DNA of 64,000 nt from Advenella kashmirensis W13003 (GCF_000506985.1 NZ_KI650980.1:62001-126000), one strand, 5' to 3'; counted from the stretch's first letter, positions 1-9,410 are shown. Numbers and translations are program-made. The notes: generated from the letters alone by a model not told the origin.

Positions 1-116
1 CCTGGCGTAAAAGAGGGTAAATATTGCTCTCCAACGGGCCAGAGTTCGAATGAAGCTGTTGCTTCACTTTCCAGTCGTATTTGACGAATTTGCGTGCGAA
101 TGATGTCAGCAGTCAT
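1..116 (-). CDS. Partial phthalate-dioxygenase-reductase-like protein (N-terminus only)
   Basis: The first 38 codons of a protein on the minus strand; the rest lies beyond the left edge. It starts at an ATG (bases 116-114) behind an AAGGA ribosome site. The translation begins MTADIIRTQIRQIRLE and reaches LPSFTP, where reductases of the phthalate dioxygenase/vanillate demethylase type have their first beta-strands (compare QPLPAFTPGSHI in the full-length reductase at 35401). It diverges from the Rieske oxygenase gene at 267, which encodes no electron-transfer protein in its own operon. I infer that this is that oxygenase's NAD(P)H reductase. The family call rests on a short stretch, but the context is strong. 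Confidence 0.6.
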   Translation of the reverse strand, partial: MTADIIRTQIRQIRLESEATASFELWPVGEQYLPSFTP

Positions 117-266
117 CGTGTTTTTCCTTGTCCATGTGGCGGCCTGTTTTGATTCAGGTGCTGCCTGCTTCAAATTGATTTCTCAAATCTTTATAGACAG
201 AATATCACAACCATGATAGATTGATTGAATGGTTGAACCTAATTTTCAAAAAAAGGAAACACGCTG
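117..266. promoter_or_regulatory. Divergent promoter region between reductase and Rieske oxygenase
   Basis: 150 bp between two divergent genes, AT-rich toward the oxygenase. It holds an inverted repeat, AACCAT at 209-214 and ATGGTT at 229-234, with centres 20 bp apart. The second arm overlaps a smaller dyad, GGTT-G-AACC (231-239). A purine-rich AAAGGAAA before 267 serves as ribosome site. The spacing suits a dimeric regulator, but no regulator gene in the window is next to it. Confidence 0.3.
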
Positions 267-1589
267 ATGCTTACAAAGGAAGATAATGAGCGCTTAGTGC
301 GCGTGGGGCAGGGGACAGAGATGGGCCGGCTGATGCGGCTTTACTGGATTCCCTTTTTGCGCTCTTCAGATGTATTAACCAATGGACAACCTTATCGTGT
401 CCGTCTTCTTGGAGAAGATCTGGTTGCGTTTCGTGACAGCCAGGGTCAGGTTGGTCTCATTGATCATGCCTGTCCACATCGTGGTGCGCCGTTGGTTTTC
501 GGAAGAAACGAGCAGGAAGGTATTCGCTGCATTTATCACGGCTGGAAATTCGACGTAACCGGCAAGTGCAGGGAAATCCCGACAGAACCGTCCGAATCAC
601 CGATGGTAAACAAGGTGCGGGTGACTGCCTATCCGGTTCGGGAACGCAATGGCATTCTTTGGACATACATGGGACCGGACGTCGACGCATTGCCGCCCTT
701 GCCGAATATTGAATGGAATCTGGTTCCCGAAGACCAGGTGGTCGTAACATTACGTGTCCAGGAATGCAATTGGCTTCAGGCACTGGAAGGAGAAATTGAT
801 TCAGCTCACGCAGCAATTCTGCATGGCAGGGTAGACAATTCAGGGACGATTAACCAGTGGAAGCAGGGCCAGGACAAGGCCCCGACGTTCGAATGTGCCC
901 AGCATGATTCCGGTTTAAGTATTGCCTCCCGCAGAAAAATAGGGGAAAACCGAAATTACATACGTGTCAACCAATACATGATGCCTTTCTGGACACTTGT
1001 ACCGCCCCAGTCCCAATATCCTGAACTCAGCGGCCATGCCTGGGTTCCGATAGATGATGAACATACACTTTGTCTGATGTTCTCGTATCACCCTTCAGAA
1101 CCCTTCTACGAAAAAACCAAAAAACTATTCCGCGATGGTCATGCCGGCAGAGAAACCGGGCACGCATCAGAGGATTCATTCGAGCTACGGGCAATCACAG
1201 AACCTTATCACACTTGCTGGAGTAAATTTAATCGCGGCAATGCCTATCTGTTCGATTATCAAATCCAGGTCGAGAAATATAACGCGGGCCTGCCCGGGCT
1301 CTGGGTGCAGGACGCGGCATGCCAGTCTGGTGTCTCACCTATTTATGACCGTACGAAAGAGCATTTGGGAACGAGCGATAGCGGCATCGTGCGGGTTCGC
1401 AGACTACTGCTGAATACGCTGAAAGCGATTACGGCAGATGAACAGGTTAGACCCCGCTCGGTGGTGGATCCTGATCAGCTCATGCACCGTGCTGTTTCCA
1501 TCACGATTCCTGCCGATACTGATTGGATGGTCGCCGGCAAAGAGTATATGCATGCACGCCTGGGAGACAGTTTCGGTTACGAGCCGTGA
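267..1589 (+). CDS. Rieske mononuclear-iron oxygenase, large subunit
   Basis: A 440-residue oxygenase component of the phthalate 4,5-dioxygenase/carbazole-type alpha-subunit group. The Rieske [2Fe-2S] ligands are Cys69, His71, Cys88 and His91 (CPHR and CIYH). The catalytic iron site has the D-x2-H-x4-H pattern at Asp178, His181 and His186. Ligand positions and general sequence resemble the phthalate oxygenase at 32872, so the two look paralogous. It is followed by genes for CoA activation and thiolytic or aldol cleavage, which is not the setting of a classical phthalate operon. The product is probably a dihydroxylated or monohydroxylated ring acid. The substrate is unknown. The electron donor is probably the divergent reductase at the left edge. 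Confidence 0.85.
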   Translation: MLTKEDNERLVRVGQGTEMGRLMRLYWIPFLRSSDVLTNGQPYRVRLLGEDLVAFRDSQGQVGLIDHACPHRGAPLVFGRNEQEGIRCIYHGWKFDVTGKCREIPTEPSESPMVNKVRVTAYPVRERNGILWTYMGPDVDALPPLPNIEWNLVPEDQVVVTLRVQECNWLQALEGEIDSAHAAILHGRVDNSGTINQWKQGQDKAPTFECAQHDSGLSIASRRKIGENRNYIRVNQYMMPFWTLVPPQSQYPELSGHAWVPIDDEHTLCLMFSYHPSEPFYEKTKKLFRDGHAGRETGHASEDSFELRAITEPYHTCWSKFNRGNAYLFDYQIQVEKYNAGLPGLWVQDAACQSGVSPIYDRTKEHLGTSDSGIVRVRRLLLNTLKAITADEQVRPRSVVDPDQLMHRAVSITIPADTDWMVAGKEYMHARLGDSFGYEP

Positions 1590-1671
1590 CGGCCCGCAAG
1601 CAGCACGAGTTTTGATCAATGTCGTTATTAATGTTTACTGATACCTGAAAAACACAACGAGGAGACTGAAT

Positions 1672-2637
1672 ATGTCCTGTTTTAACATTGGATGGCGCTA
1701 TGCGGTGTGCGCTATCGGCTTGTCAATCGCAGTAACCGCTGGTGCCGAAGACTTCCCTTCCAGGCAAATTCAAATTATCGTGCCCTATGCGGCGGGCGGT
1801 TCTACCGATCAACTGGCGCGATCAATCCAGGAGCCAATGAGCCAGGATCTCGGCCAGCCTGTCATCATTATCAACAAACCCGGTGCGGCCGGTACTATCG
1901 GTGTCGATTACGTAGCCCGGGCCAAGCCTGATGGCTACACATTGGTGTTCGGCAATACCGGGCCAAACGCGATCGTGCAACTGACGCGGGAGATACCCTA
2001 CGATCCTCTGACAGACTTGCGTCCGATTTCTACGGTTGCATTGACACCCATGATCTTGGCGGTGCCTGCCAAGAGTCCCGCAAAAACACTCAAAGAATTT
2101 ATCGCCTACGCAAAAAAGGAAGGCAATTCACTGAGTTTTGGCTCCACAGGGAACGGCGGCATTTCTCATTTTTCCGGGATATCTTTCAACAATATGGCTC
2201 ACGTGAAGATGGTCCATATTCCCTATAACGGCGGTGCGCCAATGCTGCCTGCATTTGGTGGCGGACAACTGGATGCAGCGTTTCTGACCGGTCTTGACGG
2301 TACCACCATGTTGTCCTCCGGGTTGATACGCTATCTGGCGGTGGCGACAGAGAAACCGACAGACGTCGCCCCCGGACTGCAAACCATCGATAAGGATGTT
2401 CCCGGTTTTAAAAGTGTGGCATGGTTTGGCGTGCTTGCGCCAAAAGGCACTCCCGATAATGTCGTCGACCGAATCAATCAGGCAATAAAAAAGGCTGTCG
2501 CAACGCCGGAAGTCAAAAAACTGTTCACCAGCAGGTGGGTGGAACCTCACAGCAGTACGCCGCAAGAAATGGCTGACATTATAAAAAAGGAGGTGGCGCA
2601 ATGGCAGCCGGTAGCCAAGGAAGTGCGCGGCCAATGA
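1672..2637 (+). CDS. Bug/TctC-family periplasmic solute-binding protein
   Basis: A 321-residue secreted binding protein with an N-terminal signal peptide that probably ends after the hydrophobic stretch around residues 10-25 (VTAGA). It carries the family hallmarks NKPGAAG and KPDGYT and the two-lobed length of about 300 residues. Bug proteins bind carboxylates through water-mediated contacts and either feed a TctAB permease or act as sensors. No permease is nearby. It sits between the Rieske oxygenase and a CoA-transferase in an apparent operon, so its ligand is probably the starting acid of this module. Confidence 0.9.
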   Translation: MSCFNIGWRYAVCAIGLSIAVTAGAEDFPSRQIQIIVPYAAGGSTDQLARSIQEPMSQDLGQPVIIINKPGAAGTIGVDYVARAKPDGYTLVFGNTGPNAIVQLTREIPYDPLTDLRPISTVALTPMILAVPAKSPAKTLKEFIAYAKKEGNSLSFGSTGNGGISHFSGISFNNMAHVKMVHIPYNGGAPMLPAFGGGQLDAAFLTGLDGTTMLSSGLIRYLAVATEKPTDVAPGLQTIDKDVPGFKSVAWFGVLAPKGTPDNVVDRINQAIKKAVATPEVKKLFTSRWVEPHSSTPQEMADIIKKEVAQWQPVAKEVRGQ

Positions 2638-2681
2638 GGAATCAAATGTGCAATATAGTAAAACAATGAAGGAATATCCTG

Positions 2682-3971
2682 ATGCTTGACAATCTGGAAA
2701 CTGATTTTCCGCAGTACGAGCCCCGGCCCGACGCAGCACCGCTTGCTTTGGGAGGAATACGCGTCGTGGACTTTACGCATTTCATCGCCGGTCCATTTGC
2801 AACAATGATCCTGGCCGATATGGGGGCAGACGTCATCAAAATCGAAGCTCCCGAACGCGGAGATGATTTTCGGCAATACCCGCCATTTAATAAGGAACTG
2901 GGTTTGGCCGCACCGTTTTTATGGAGTAATCGGAATAAGCGTAGTTTGGCGATTGACCTGAAATCGGCTGAAGGGCTTGCGATTGTACGTGAACTCATCG
3001 CCTCGGCCGACGTTGTCGTCGAAAATTTTTCTACCGGGGTGATGAAGCGTCTTGGCCTGGATTATCAAACCTGCAGTCAGAACAATCCGAAGTTGATCTA
3101 TTGTTCTATTTCCGCTTACGGGCGCGAAGGATCTTTTTCGGATCGTCTGGGTTTCGATCCGATTGCACAAGCTGAAAGCGGTTTTATTTCCATGAATGGC
3201 TATGCGGATCGCGAAGGAGTCAGGGCTTTGTCTCCGGTCATGGATATCAGTACGGCCATGATGGCCTGCAATGCCATTTTAGGTGCACTGGTGGCCCGGT
3301 CCCGGCTTGGCAAAGGCCAGGAAGTGGAAGTGTCTTTATTTGACAATGCGATCCTGATGACCGGATACGCCACGCTGCAGCACTTGTTTACAGGTACGGA
3401 ACATAGCCGTCATGGCAACATCAGTCCTGATACCTGCCCGTCCGGGGCGTTTCGGGCAAAAGACCGGACGTTCTATATCAACTGTGGAAGCAATAAAATA
3501 TTCCAGCGCTTGATGACACAAGTGATAGAGCGCCCCGAGGTCGCCGACGATCCGGACTATGCGACAGGAACACAGCGATCCAAACGGCGCGAAGCATTAT
3601 TTTCTCTGCTGAATGATGCCTTTTCCCGGCAGCCGTGGTCATATTGGCAAAACCGCATGCGCCAGGCCGGCGTGCCATGTGGTCTGGTTCGGACGGTAGG
3701 CGAGGCGATACGTTCCGATGAAGCACTGGAGCGCAAGATTGTTACCCGGATACAGGATAAGGATGGGAAATGGCGTCCCAATGTGGCGATGCCAATTCGC
3801 TATGCCGACACCCCGTTGGCCGATCCGGTAACCGCGCCCACCGTCGGCGAGCACACAAGACAAATTCTGCATGACGTATTGGGCTACGATGAAGATCGCA
3901 TAATGGCGCTCGTTGAAAAAGGCATCTTTGGTAGTTCAGGCAACCTCTTTGCAGCTGAAGTGTCATCATGA
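2682..3971 (+). CDS. Class III (CaiB/BaiF) CoA-transferase
   Basis: A 429-residue family III acyl-CoA transferase. After a short leader the canonical opening follows (GGIRVVDFTHFIAGPF), with ADMGADVIKIE and NRNKRSLAIDL. The position that holds the racemase histidine in AMACR-type relatives reads GFDPIAQAESG here, so the histidine is absent. A later aspartate (VMDISTAM) is the likely nucleophile. This favours CoA transfer over racemisation. It would move CoA from a donor such as succinyl-CoA to the acid of this pathway. Its stop overlaps the start of the thiolase-like gene by 4 bp. Confidence 0.85.
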   Translation: MLDNLETDFPQYEPRPDAAPLALGGIRVVDFTHFIAGPFATMILADMGADVIKIEAPERGDDFRQYPPFNKELGLAAPFLWSNRNKRSLAIDLKSAEGLAIVRELIASADVVVENFSTGVMKRLGLDYQTCSQNNPKLIYCSISAYGREGSFSDRLGFDPIAQAESGFISMNGYADREGVRALSPVMDISTAMMACNAILGALVARSRLGKGQEVEVSLFDNAILMTGYATLQHLFTGTEHSRHGNISPDTCPSGAFRAKDRTFYINCGSNKIFQRLMTQVIERPEVADDPDYATGTQRSKRREALFSLLNDAFSRQPWSYWQNRMRQAGVPCGLVRTVGEAIRSDEALERKIVTRIQDKDGKWRPNVAMPIRYADTPLADPVTAPTVGEHTRQILHDVLGYDEDRIMALVEKGIFGSSGNLFAAEVSS

Positions 3972-5149
3972 AATCAAAAACGTTGAGAGGTCAAGTCGCG
4001 GTTGCCGGCATCGGGGAGTCTGACTATTACCGTCATGGTCAATCACCGGATTCTGAATTCAAACTCGCATTACAGGCCATTCTGGCTGCATGCGACGATG
4101 CGGGGATACCGCCGGCACAAATAGACGGATTTGCCTCGTTTAGCGACGATCGGAATGATGCGTCACGGCTGGCTGCAGCGCTTGGCATTCGTCAATTGCG
4201 GTCAGCCACCATGCAGTGGGGCGGCGGCGGCGGGGGATGTTGTGCTGCCGTTGCCAACGGAGCGGCCGCCATTCACGCCGGAATGGCAGAGTGTGTGGTT
4301 GTGTTCCGTTCTCTCGCGCAAGGACAGTTCGGACGTTTCGGGCGAACAACGGGGATCAATACGATATCAGGAGAGAAAGCGTATCTCATGCCTTATGGTG
4401 TGCTGGCGCCGCCACAACGATTTGCGATGCGCGTACGCCGTTTCATGCACGAACATGGTGTCAGACAAGAGGCGATGCGTGCCATTGCAATGGCCTCTTA
4501 CTATCATGCACAGGCAAATCCGCGGGCGGTGATGCACGGCAAACCCTTGGATGAGGAGCGTTATGATCAGTCCCGCTGGGTTGTCGAACCTTTTCATTTG
4601 TATGATTGCTGTATGGAGAACGATGGCGCAGCGGCGATTATCCTGGTTAGTCAGGAACGTGCCAGGGATTTCAAAAGTAAACCGGTCTACGTTCTGGGGG
4701 CAGCAGCGGGCTCCGGTTTCCGAGCGGGCGCAGATCCTCACAATTCTCCCGACTATGCCAGTGCAAACTTCGGGACACTGGCGCCGGATCTGTTTCGCAT
4801 GGCGGGTATTGGACCTCGGGATGTCGGCGTAGTCCAAAGTTATGAAAATTTCACCGGAGGTGTACTCATGACGCTGGTGGAGCATGGACTTGTCGACGCG
4901 CAGGACATAAATCAATTCTTTACATTGGACAATCTGATAGCCCCATCTGGAAAACTTCCTCTTAACACCAGTGGAGGAAATTTGGCGGAATGTTATGTAC
5001 ACGGCATGGAACTGGTCATCGAAGCGGTACGACAGGTACGCGGTACGTCCAGCAGTCAGGCGGACAAAAGTGATATTGCACTGGTGGCCGGCGGGCCCAT
5101 GGTCACGCCGGCAAGCAACTTGTTATTGGGATCGGAGAGTGTACTGTGA
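3968..5149 (+). CDS. Thiolase-like protein of the lipid-transfer/SCP2 type
   Basis: A 393-residue thiolase-fold protein of the subgroup that works as a complex with a Zn-ribbon/OB-fold partner. A glycine-rich run followed by CCAAVANGAAAI (about residues 83-100) occupies the place of the thiolase nucleophile loop. Toward the C-terminus NTSGGNLAECYVHG replaces the GHP motif of biosynthetic thiolases. Characterised relatives with such partners include the steroid side-chain retro-aldolase Ltp2 and the BbsAB thiolase of toluene degradation. The protein is therefore either a beta-ketothiolase or a CoA-dependent retro-aldolase. The adjacent overlapping gene encodes the expected partner. The substrate is unknown. 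Confidence 0.8.
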   Translation: MKSKTLRGQVAVAGIGESDYYRHGQSPDSEFKLALQAILAACDDAGIPPAQIDGFASFSDDRNDASRLAAALGIRQLRSATMQWGGGGGGCCAAVANGAAAIHAGMAECVVVFRSLAQGQFGRFGRTTGINTISGEKAYLMPYGVLAPPQRFAMRVRRFMHEHGVRQEAMRAIAMASYYHAQANPRAVMHGKPLDEERYDQSRWVVEPFHLYDCCMENDGAAAIILVSQERARDFKSKPVYVLGAAAGSGFRAGADPHNSPDYASANFGTLAPDLFRMAGIGPRDVGVVQSYENFTGGVLMTLVEHGLVDAQDINQFFTLDNLIAPSGKLPLNTSGGNLAECYVHGMELVIEAVRQVRGTSSSQADKSDIALVAGGPMVTPASNLLLGSESVL

Positions 5150-5607
5150 GCATAAAAGTCGCAAATAATTATTACCTGCCTGCCGGCCTTCCCATACCGG
5201 TGCCGGAATCAGACGGGTTATCAGAACCGTTCTGGTCCGGACTCAAAATGCAGCGGCTGCGAGTCCAACATTGTTCATATTGCCAAACCTGGCAATTTGG
5301 GCCAGAGTGGCTGTGTCATCATTGTCACCGCTTCGACCCCGAATGGGAAGAGATCGAGCCAAAAGGGATAATCTACAGTTGGGAGCGGGTATGGCACCCG
5401 TCTCATGATGCCCTGAAAGGTCACGGCCCCTATATTGCTGTGTTGGTTGAATTGCCGCATGCGGGAAACGTTCGTGTCGTCGGAAATCTGCTAGGCGATC
5501 CAATGCAGGAAGTCATTATTGGCGCTGAAGTTGCAGGTATATTTGAACATCATTTGGATGCCGAATCGCCCTATACGCTTTTGCAATGGCAACTTAAGGC
5601 GGATTAG
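5146..5607 (+). CDS. Zn-ribbon/OB-fold (DUF35) partner of the thiolase-like protein
   Basis: A 153-residue protein with a rubredoxin-like zinc ribbon of two CxxC pairs (CSYC and CHHC, around residues 43-61), followed by an OB-fold in which a beta-rich region (IIYSWERVWHP, GPYIAVLVELP) would contact CoA. It starts at a GTG whose last two bases and the next base form the upstream stop, so the two genes are translationally coupled. DUF35 proteins form stable complexes with thiolase-like partners and are needed for their activity in Ltp2-ChsH2 and BbsAB. The pairing here is textbook, although the reaction is not known. Confidence 0.85.
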   Translation: MSIKVANNYYLPAGLPIPVPESDGLSEPFWSGLKMQRLRVQHCSYCQTWQFGPEWLCHHCHRFDPEWEEIEPKGIIYSWERVWHPSHDALKGHGPYIAVLVELPHAGNVRVVGNLLGDPMQEVIIGAEVAGIFEHHLDAESPYTLLQWQLKAD

Positions 5608-5611
5608 CCCT

Positions 5612-7366
5612 ATGGTCGTCAACAGGAGTGTGCAGACAGAGAAAAAAGATGTCTCTGATCTCATTGTTATCGGTGCCGGAGCCGGGGGAATGACAACCGC
5701 ATTGGTTGCTGCGCTGCAAGGCTTAAGCGTTACGCTGTGCGAAGCGACTGAGCAGGTTGGTGGCACCACGGCAACGTCTGCCGGTACGATCTGGATTCCA
5801 GGCAATCATCAGAGTAAGGAAATCGGGCTGGATGATTCCCTTGAAAACGGGCGCGTGTATCTGGACGCGATACTCGGCAAAGAGGACCCGCATGGACGAC
5901 GCAGTGCTTACCTGGGTACGGCTGACGAAGCGATTGCTTTTCTCGAATCACGCTCGGAGATCAAGTTTGTGCCTGCAGGGATCCATCCTGATTATCTTCA
6001 ATTCCCTGGAGCTGCAGTATCCGGTCGAGCGCTCGGACCTGCCGAGTTCGACGGCCGGCGTCTGGGGAGTGAGTTCAGGCGCATCAGACCACCTTTGCAG
6101 GATTTGATGATTCTGGGCGGGATGATGGCCGGAAAAGCCGACGTCAAGGCGCTTATAGGGCGCTATCGCAATTGGAATAATTTCTTTCATTCCGCAAAAA
6201 TTCTGGCCCGGTACGGGCAGGATCGTTTGAGTTACAGACGAGGCACCCGGTTAGTCCTGGGCAACGCCCTGATTGCCCGTCTGTATTACAGCCTGCGTCA
6301 GGCAGGTGTGATCGTTCGGTTCAACACCGAATTATGCGATCTTGTGCGCGACAGAGGCAGGGTGACCGGCGCGCTCGTAAATGAAGGCGGCACGCGTCTG
6401 CTGTTGCATACCCGCCTGGGCGTAGTGCTGGCTACGGGCGGAATCGGTCATAATCGCACATTGCGCAGCAGCCTCTGGTCAAATAATGCGTCTTTTCCTT
6501 CACTTGCATTTGAAAGAAATCGTGGCGATGGCATTGTCGCCGCGCAAAGGGCGGGAGCAGTCCTGGATCGGCACAAGGACAGTTTTTTCTGGCAACCGGT
6601 ATCCCGGATACCGGAAAAAGGAGGCAGTGAGAGGCTGTTTCCTCATCTTTATCTGGACCGGACCAAACCGGGTATCATCGCCGTGGACGGTACAGGTAAC
6701 AGGTTCGCCAATGAGGCAGCGTCCTATCATCATTTTGTTGAAGCGATGTGGGCCCGCAATGGCTCGGACAACGCAATTCCTTGTTACTTCATTTGTGATT
6801 CGCTGTTCGTTCGTTCCTACGGCCTGGGTATCATTGCACCAGGCACTCGATTTTTTCAGAGATACGAGGAGTCTGGCTATATTAAGACAGATCCTACTCT
6901 TGCTGGTTTGGCAAAGAAAATTGGCGTTGAGCCCCAGAGTCTTCTACTGAGCGTCAAAAAAAATAATCAATACGCGCTGACAGGGCATGATGCGGACTTT
7001 GGACAGGGCAGTACATTGCTGAATACTTTTAACGGTGACCCGGGTCATAAACCTAATCCGTGCCTGGGCCAGATTTCGGCTCCCCCTTTTTTCGCGCTGG
7101 CAATCTGGCCCGCCGATGCAGCCAGCAGCACCGGGCTGGCCACCGATGCGGATGGCGTCGTCCTGGATGAAAATGGGTCCCGGATATGCGGATTGTATGC
7201 CTGTGGCAATGATATGGCTTCAATAATGAATGGGGCGTATCCTGGGCCCGGTATCACTATCGGCCCTGCGATGGTTTTTGGTTACAGAATAGCACTTCAC
7301 GCCAAAAGGATGTTAAGCCGGTCCCAAGAACACTTAGCCATGAGGAATTTTCATGAATCAAAATAA
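5612..7366 (+). CDS. 3-ketosteroid delta1-dehydrogenase-like FAD flavoprotein
   Basis: 584 residues from the ATG at 5612; a longer upstream extension would overlap the DUF35 gene in another frame and is not needed. The dinucleotide-binding motif GAGAGG is at residues 21-26, followed by EATEQVGGTTATSAGT. The C-terminal signature YPGPG starts at Tyr543 and the next residues are ITIGPAMVFG. The Tyr and the second Gly of this motif match the catalytic Tyr487/Gly491 of Rhodococcus KstD1. NEAASYHHF (Tyr372) is at the place of the second catalytic tyrosine. The family abstracts hydride from C1 or C2 of 3-oxo rings. In this operon it probably desaturates an alicyclic keto acid or its CoA ester. Confidence 0.8.
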   Translation: MVVNRSVQTEKKDVSDLIVIGAGAGGMTTALVAALQGLSVTLCEATEQVGGTTATSAGTIWIPGNHQSKEIGLDDSLENGRVYLDAILGKEDPHGRRSAYLGTADEAIAFLESRSEIKFVPAGIHPDYLQFPGAAVSGRALGPAEFDGRRLGSEFRRIRPPLQDLMILGGMMAGKADVKALIGRYRNWNNFFHSAKILARYGQDRLSYRRGTRLVLGNALIARLYYSLRQAGVIVRFNTELCDLVRDRGRVTGALVNEGGTRLLLHTRLGVVLATGGIGHNRTLRSSLWSNNASFPSLAFERNRGDGIVAAQRAGAVLDRHKDSFFWQPVSRIPEKGGSERLFPHLYLDRTKPGIIAVDGTGNRFANEAASYHHFVEAMWARNGSDNAIPCYFICDSLFVRSYGLGIIAPGTRFFQRYEESGYIKTDPTLAGLAKKIGVEPQSLLLSVKKNNQYALTGHDADFGQGSTLLNTFNGDPGHKPNPCLGQISAPPFFALAIWPADAASSTGLATDADGVVLDENGSRICGLYACGNDMASIMNGAYPGPGITIGPAMVFGYRIALHAKRMLSRSQEHLAMRNFHESK

Positions 7367-8474
7367 CCGGAAAGCCAATAAAACGGACGGACATTCTGGG
7401 CCGCTAAGCGGACTCAGAGTCGTCGAATTTGCGGGTTTGGGCCCAGGACCATTCGCATGCATGCTGCTATCGGATATGGGCGCCGATGTGGTGACAGTCG
7501 ACCGAATCGGAAACCAGTTCGGCGACAAGAATAACATTGTGAATCGTGGACGTACGCTTGTTCATGCAAATCTGAAGGATCCTGCTTCCCGTGAGCAAAT
7601 TCTGGGTTTAATAAGGAATGCAGATGTTCTGGTAGAGGGATTTCGCCCAGGTATCATGGAACGCCTGGGGTTTGGCCCGGAAACGGTTTGGGAGGTCAAT
7701 CGGAAGCTGATCTACGCCCGCATGACAGGGTGGGGGCAGAGCGGGCCATCGGCTAAAACTGCAGGCCACGATATCAATTATATTTCACTCACGGGTGCGC
7801 TGGATGCTATCGGACCAGCTGGCGGTCCCCCTGTGCCGCCGCTGAATCTTCTTGGCGATTATGGTGGAGGAGCGCTGTATCTGGTCGTGGGCATCCTTGC
7901 TGCCTTGCATGAGGTAAGAAATTCTGGCGCCGGCCAGGTGATAGACGCAGCCATTACCGATGGTACGCTATCAATGATGACGCATTTCGTGGCGGCTTCA
8001 CTGAAAGGCACATTCGTTGAGCAACGAGGAAGTAACATGCTCGATGGCGGCGCACCGTATTATGGCGTATACGAAACAGCGGATAAGCGCCATATCAGCG
8101 TTGGGGCGATAGAGCCGCAATTTTTTGCAGAGTTGTGCAATCGTCTGGAATTAAAGGGCGATTGGCTCAGCGCCCAGAACGATCAGTCGCAATGGCCAGC
8201 CCTGCGAGCCGAACTTGCGCATATATTCAGTTCTCGCACCAGGGATGAATGGGCAGGAATTTTTGCAGAATCCGATGCGTGTGTTACGCCTGTCCTTTCG
8301 TTGAGCGAAGCGGCTTTACACTCACATAATACGGCACGGCAATCGTTTGTCACTATAAACGGCGTAACGCAGCCTGCGCCGGCGCCACGATTTTCCCGAA
8401 CACCGTCAAAAATACAGGGGCCACCAGCGTCGCAACTTGCTTCTGTTGAAACAATCGTTGCCCGCTGGGGGTAA
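7353..8474 (+). CDS. Alpha-methylacyl-CoA racemase-like protein (CaiB/BaiF fold)
   Basis: A 373-residue member of the CaiB/BaiF family with the racemase rather than the transferase signature. His139 lies in GHDINY and Asp169 in GDYGGG. Their separation of 30 residues equals that of the catalytic His126/Asp156 of mycobacterial AMACR. It would invert the alpha-carbon of a 2-branched acyl-CoA so that a stereospecific dehydrogenase or the thiolase can act. The start overlaps the flavoprotein gene by 14 bp, and a GAGG-like site lies inside it. This is the last gene of the first operon. Confidence 0.8.
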   Translation: MNQNNRKANKTDGHSGPLSGLRVVEFAGLGPGPFACMLLSDMGADVVTVDRIGNQFGDKNNIVNRGRTLVHANLKDPASREQILGLIRNADVLVEGFRPGIMERLGFGPETVWEVNRKLIYARMTGWGQSGPSAKTAGHDINYISLTGALDAIGPAGGPPVPPLNLLGDYGGGALYLVVGILAALHEVRNSGAGQVIDAAITDGTLSMMTHFVAASLKGTFVEQRGSNMLDGGAPYYGVYETADKRHISVGAIEPQFFAELCNRLELKGDWLSAQNDQSQWPALRAELAHIFSSRTRDEWAGIFAESDACVTPVLSLSEAALHSHNTARQSFVTINGVTQPAPAPRFSRTPSKIQGPPASQLASVETIVARWG

Positions 8475-8549
8475 CGGCTCTCCTTGGGATCATTCCTGAC
8501 TAATCAGAAATGGCTCCAATGTCGAGATTGAACCGGCAGAATCCAACAC

Positions 8550-9383
8550 TCAGATGACGGCACGAATTTCGCGTGCTGTATCTTGCAAGAGCGGCAATAT
8601 GTGCTGGATTAAATATTTTTTCTTTGTTTTCGTTGTAGAAGAAACAATATTCAACGCCGCAATGACTTTCGCCGATTGCCCGTAAATAGGCACGGCCAGC
8701 GCGTGGACGCCCAATTCATGTTCTTCGCTTGAATAACACCAATCCTGCTCTTTGATATCATGCAGCTGCGCCAGAAAGGATGCATTGTCTACTTGGGTGA
8801 ATTTGGTCATGCGCTGGAGCGGATAATGTTCCAGCCATTGGCGCTGCTCGTCGGCGCTCAAATGGGCAAGGAGGATTTTGCCTGCTGATGTCGTATGGGC
8901 TGGAAGACGATTGCCCAGTGTCAGGCCGTATGGGTTAACCCGATCAGTCTGTTGCGGTGCAGCGCTTCTGGCAATCGTGATTGCCTCGTACCCATCCAGC
9001 ACCATCACAGAATAAATCAATGCGCTTTGATTTGTGAGCAGGTTCAGTAGGGGCTGCGATACTTTAGGCAGCGTTGCTCCCCCCATATACGAGCCCGAAA
9101 ATCTCAATACTTTTGGGGTCAGATAGAAATAGTGCCCATCAGAGTCCAGATACCCCAAATATTCCAGCGTAAGTAAATGCCGCCTGGCCGCAGCGCGGGT
9201 CATACCGGTTTTTTCCGCTGCCATTGAGATATTCAGCCGGTGGCGATCAGATCCGAAACTATCGAGCACGGCCAGCCCTTTGGCCAGGCCCGCAATAAAG
9301 TCTTCATGCCGGATAGTTCTTTTATTCTGCGGGTTTTTAATCTGCTTTTTTTTGTCGGTGACGATTTCAGTTGTGATAGTCAT
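8550..9383 (-). CDS. IclR-family regulator of the PcaU/PcaR/PobR type
   Basis: 277 residues with an N-terminal winged helix (FIAGLAKGLAVLDSF, then MTRAAARRHLLTLEYLGYL) and an IclR effector domain. The AARRHL recognition helix and the overall form are those of aromatic-acid IclR regulators. It is transcribed away from pcaB and shares a 177-bp intergenic region containing a three-half-site operator. By analogy with PcaU/PcaR it activates pcaBDCHG in response to protocatechuate or 3-oxoadipate and represses itself. Family assignment is firm; the effector is inferred. Confidence 0.85.
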   Translation of the reverse strand: MTITTEIVTDKKKQIKNPQNKRTIRHEDFIAGLAKGLAVLDSFGSDRHRLNISMAAEKTGMTRAAARRHLLTLEYLGYLDSDGHYFYLTPKVLRFSGSYMGGATLPKVSQPLLNLLTNQSALIYSVMVLDGYEAITIARSAAPQQTDRVNPYGLTLGNRLPAHTTSAGKILLAHLSADEQRQWLEHYPLQRMTKFTQVDNASFLAQLHDIKEQDWCYSSEEHELGVHALAVPIYGQSAKVIAALNIVSSTTKTKKKYLIQHILPLLQDTAREIRAVI

Positions 9384-9410
9384 AGTGGCTTTGCCAGAAA
9401 CTCTTTATTT

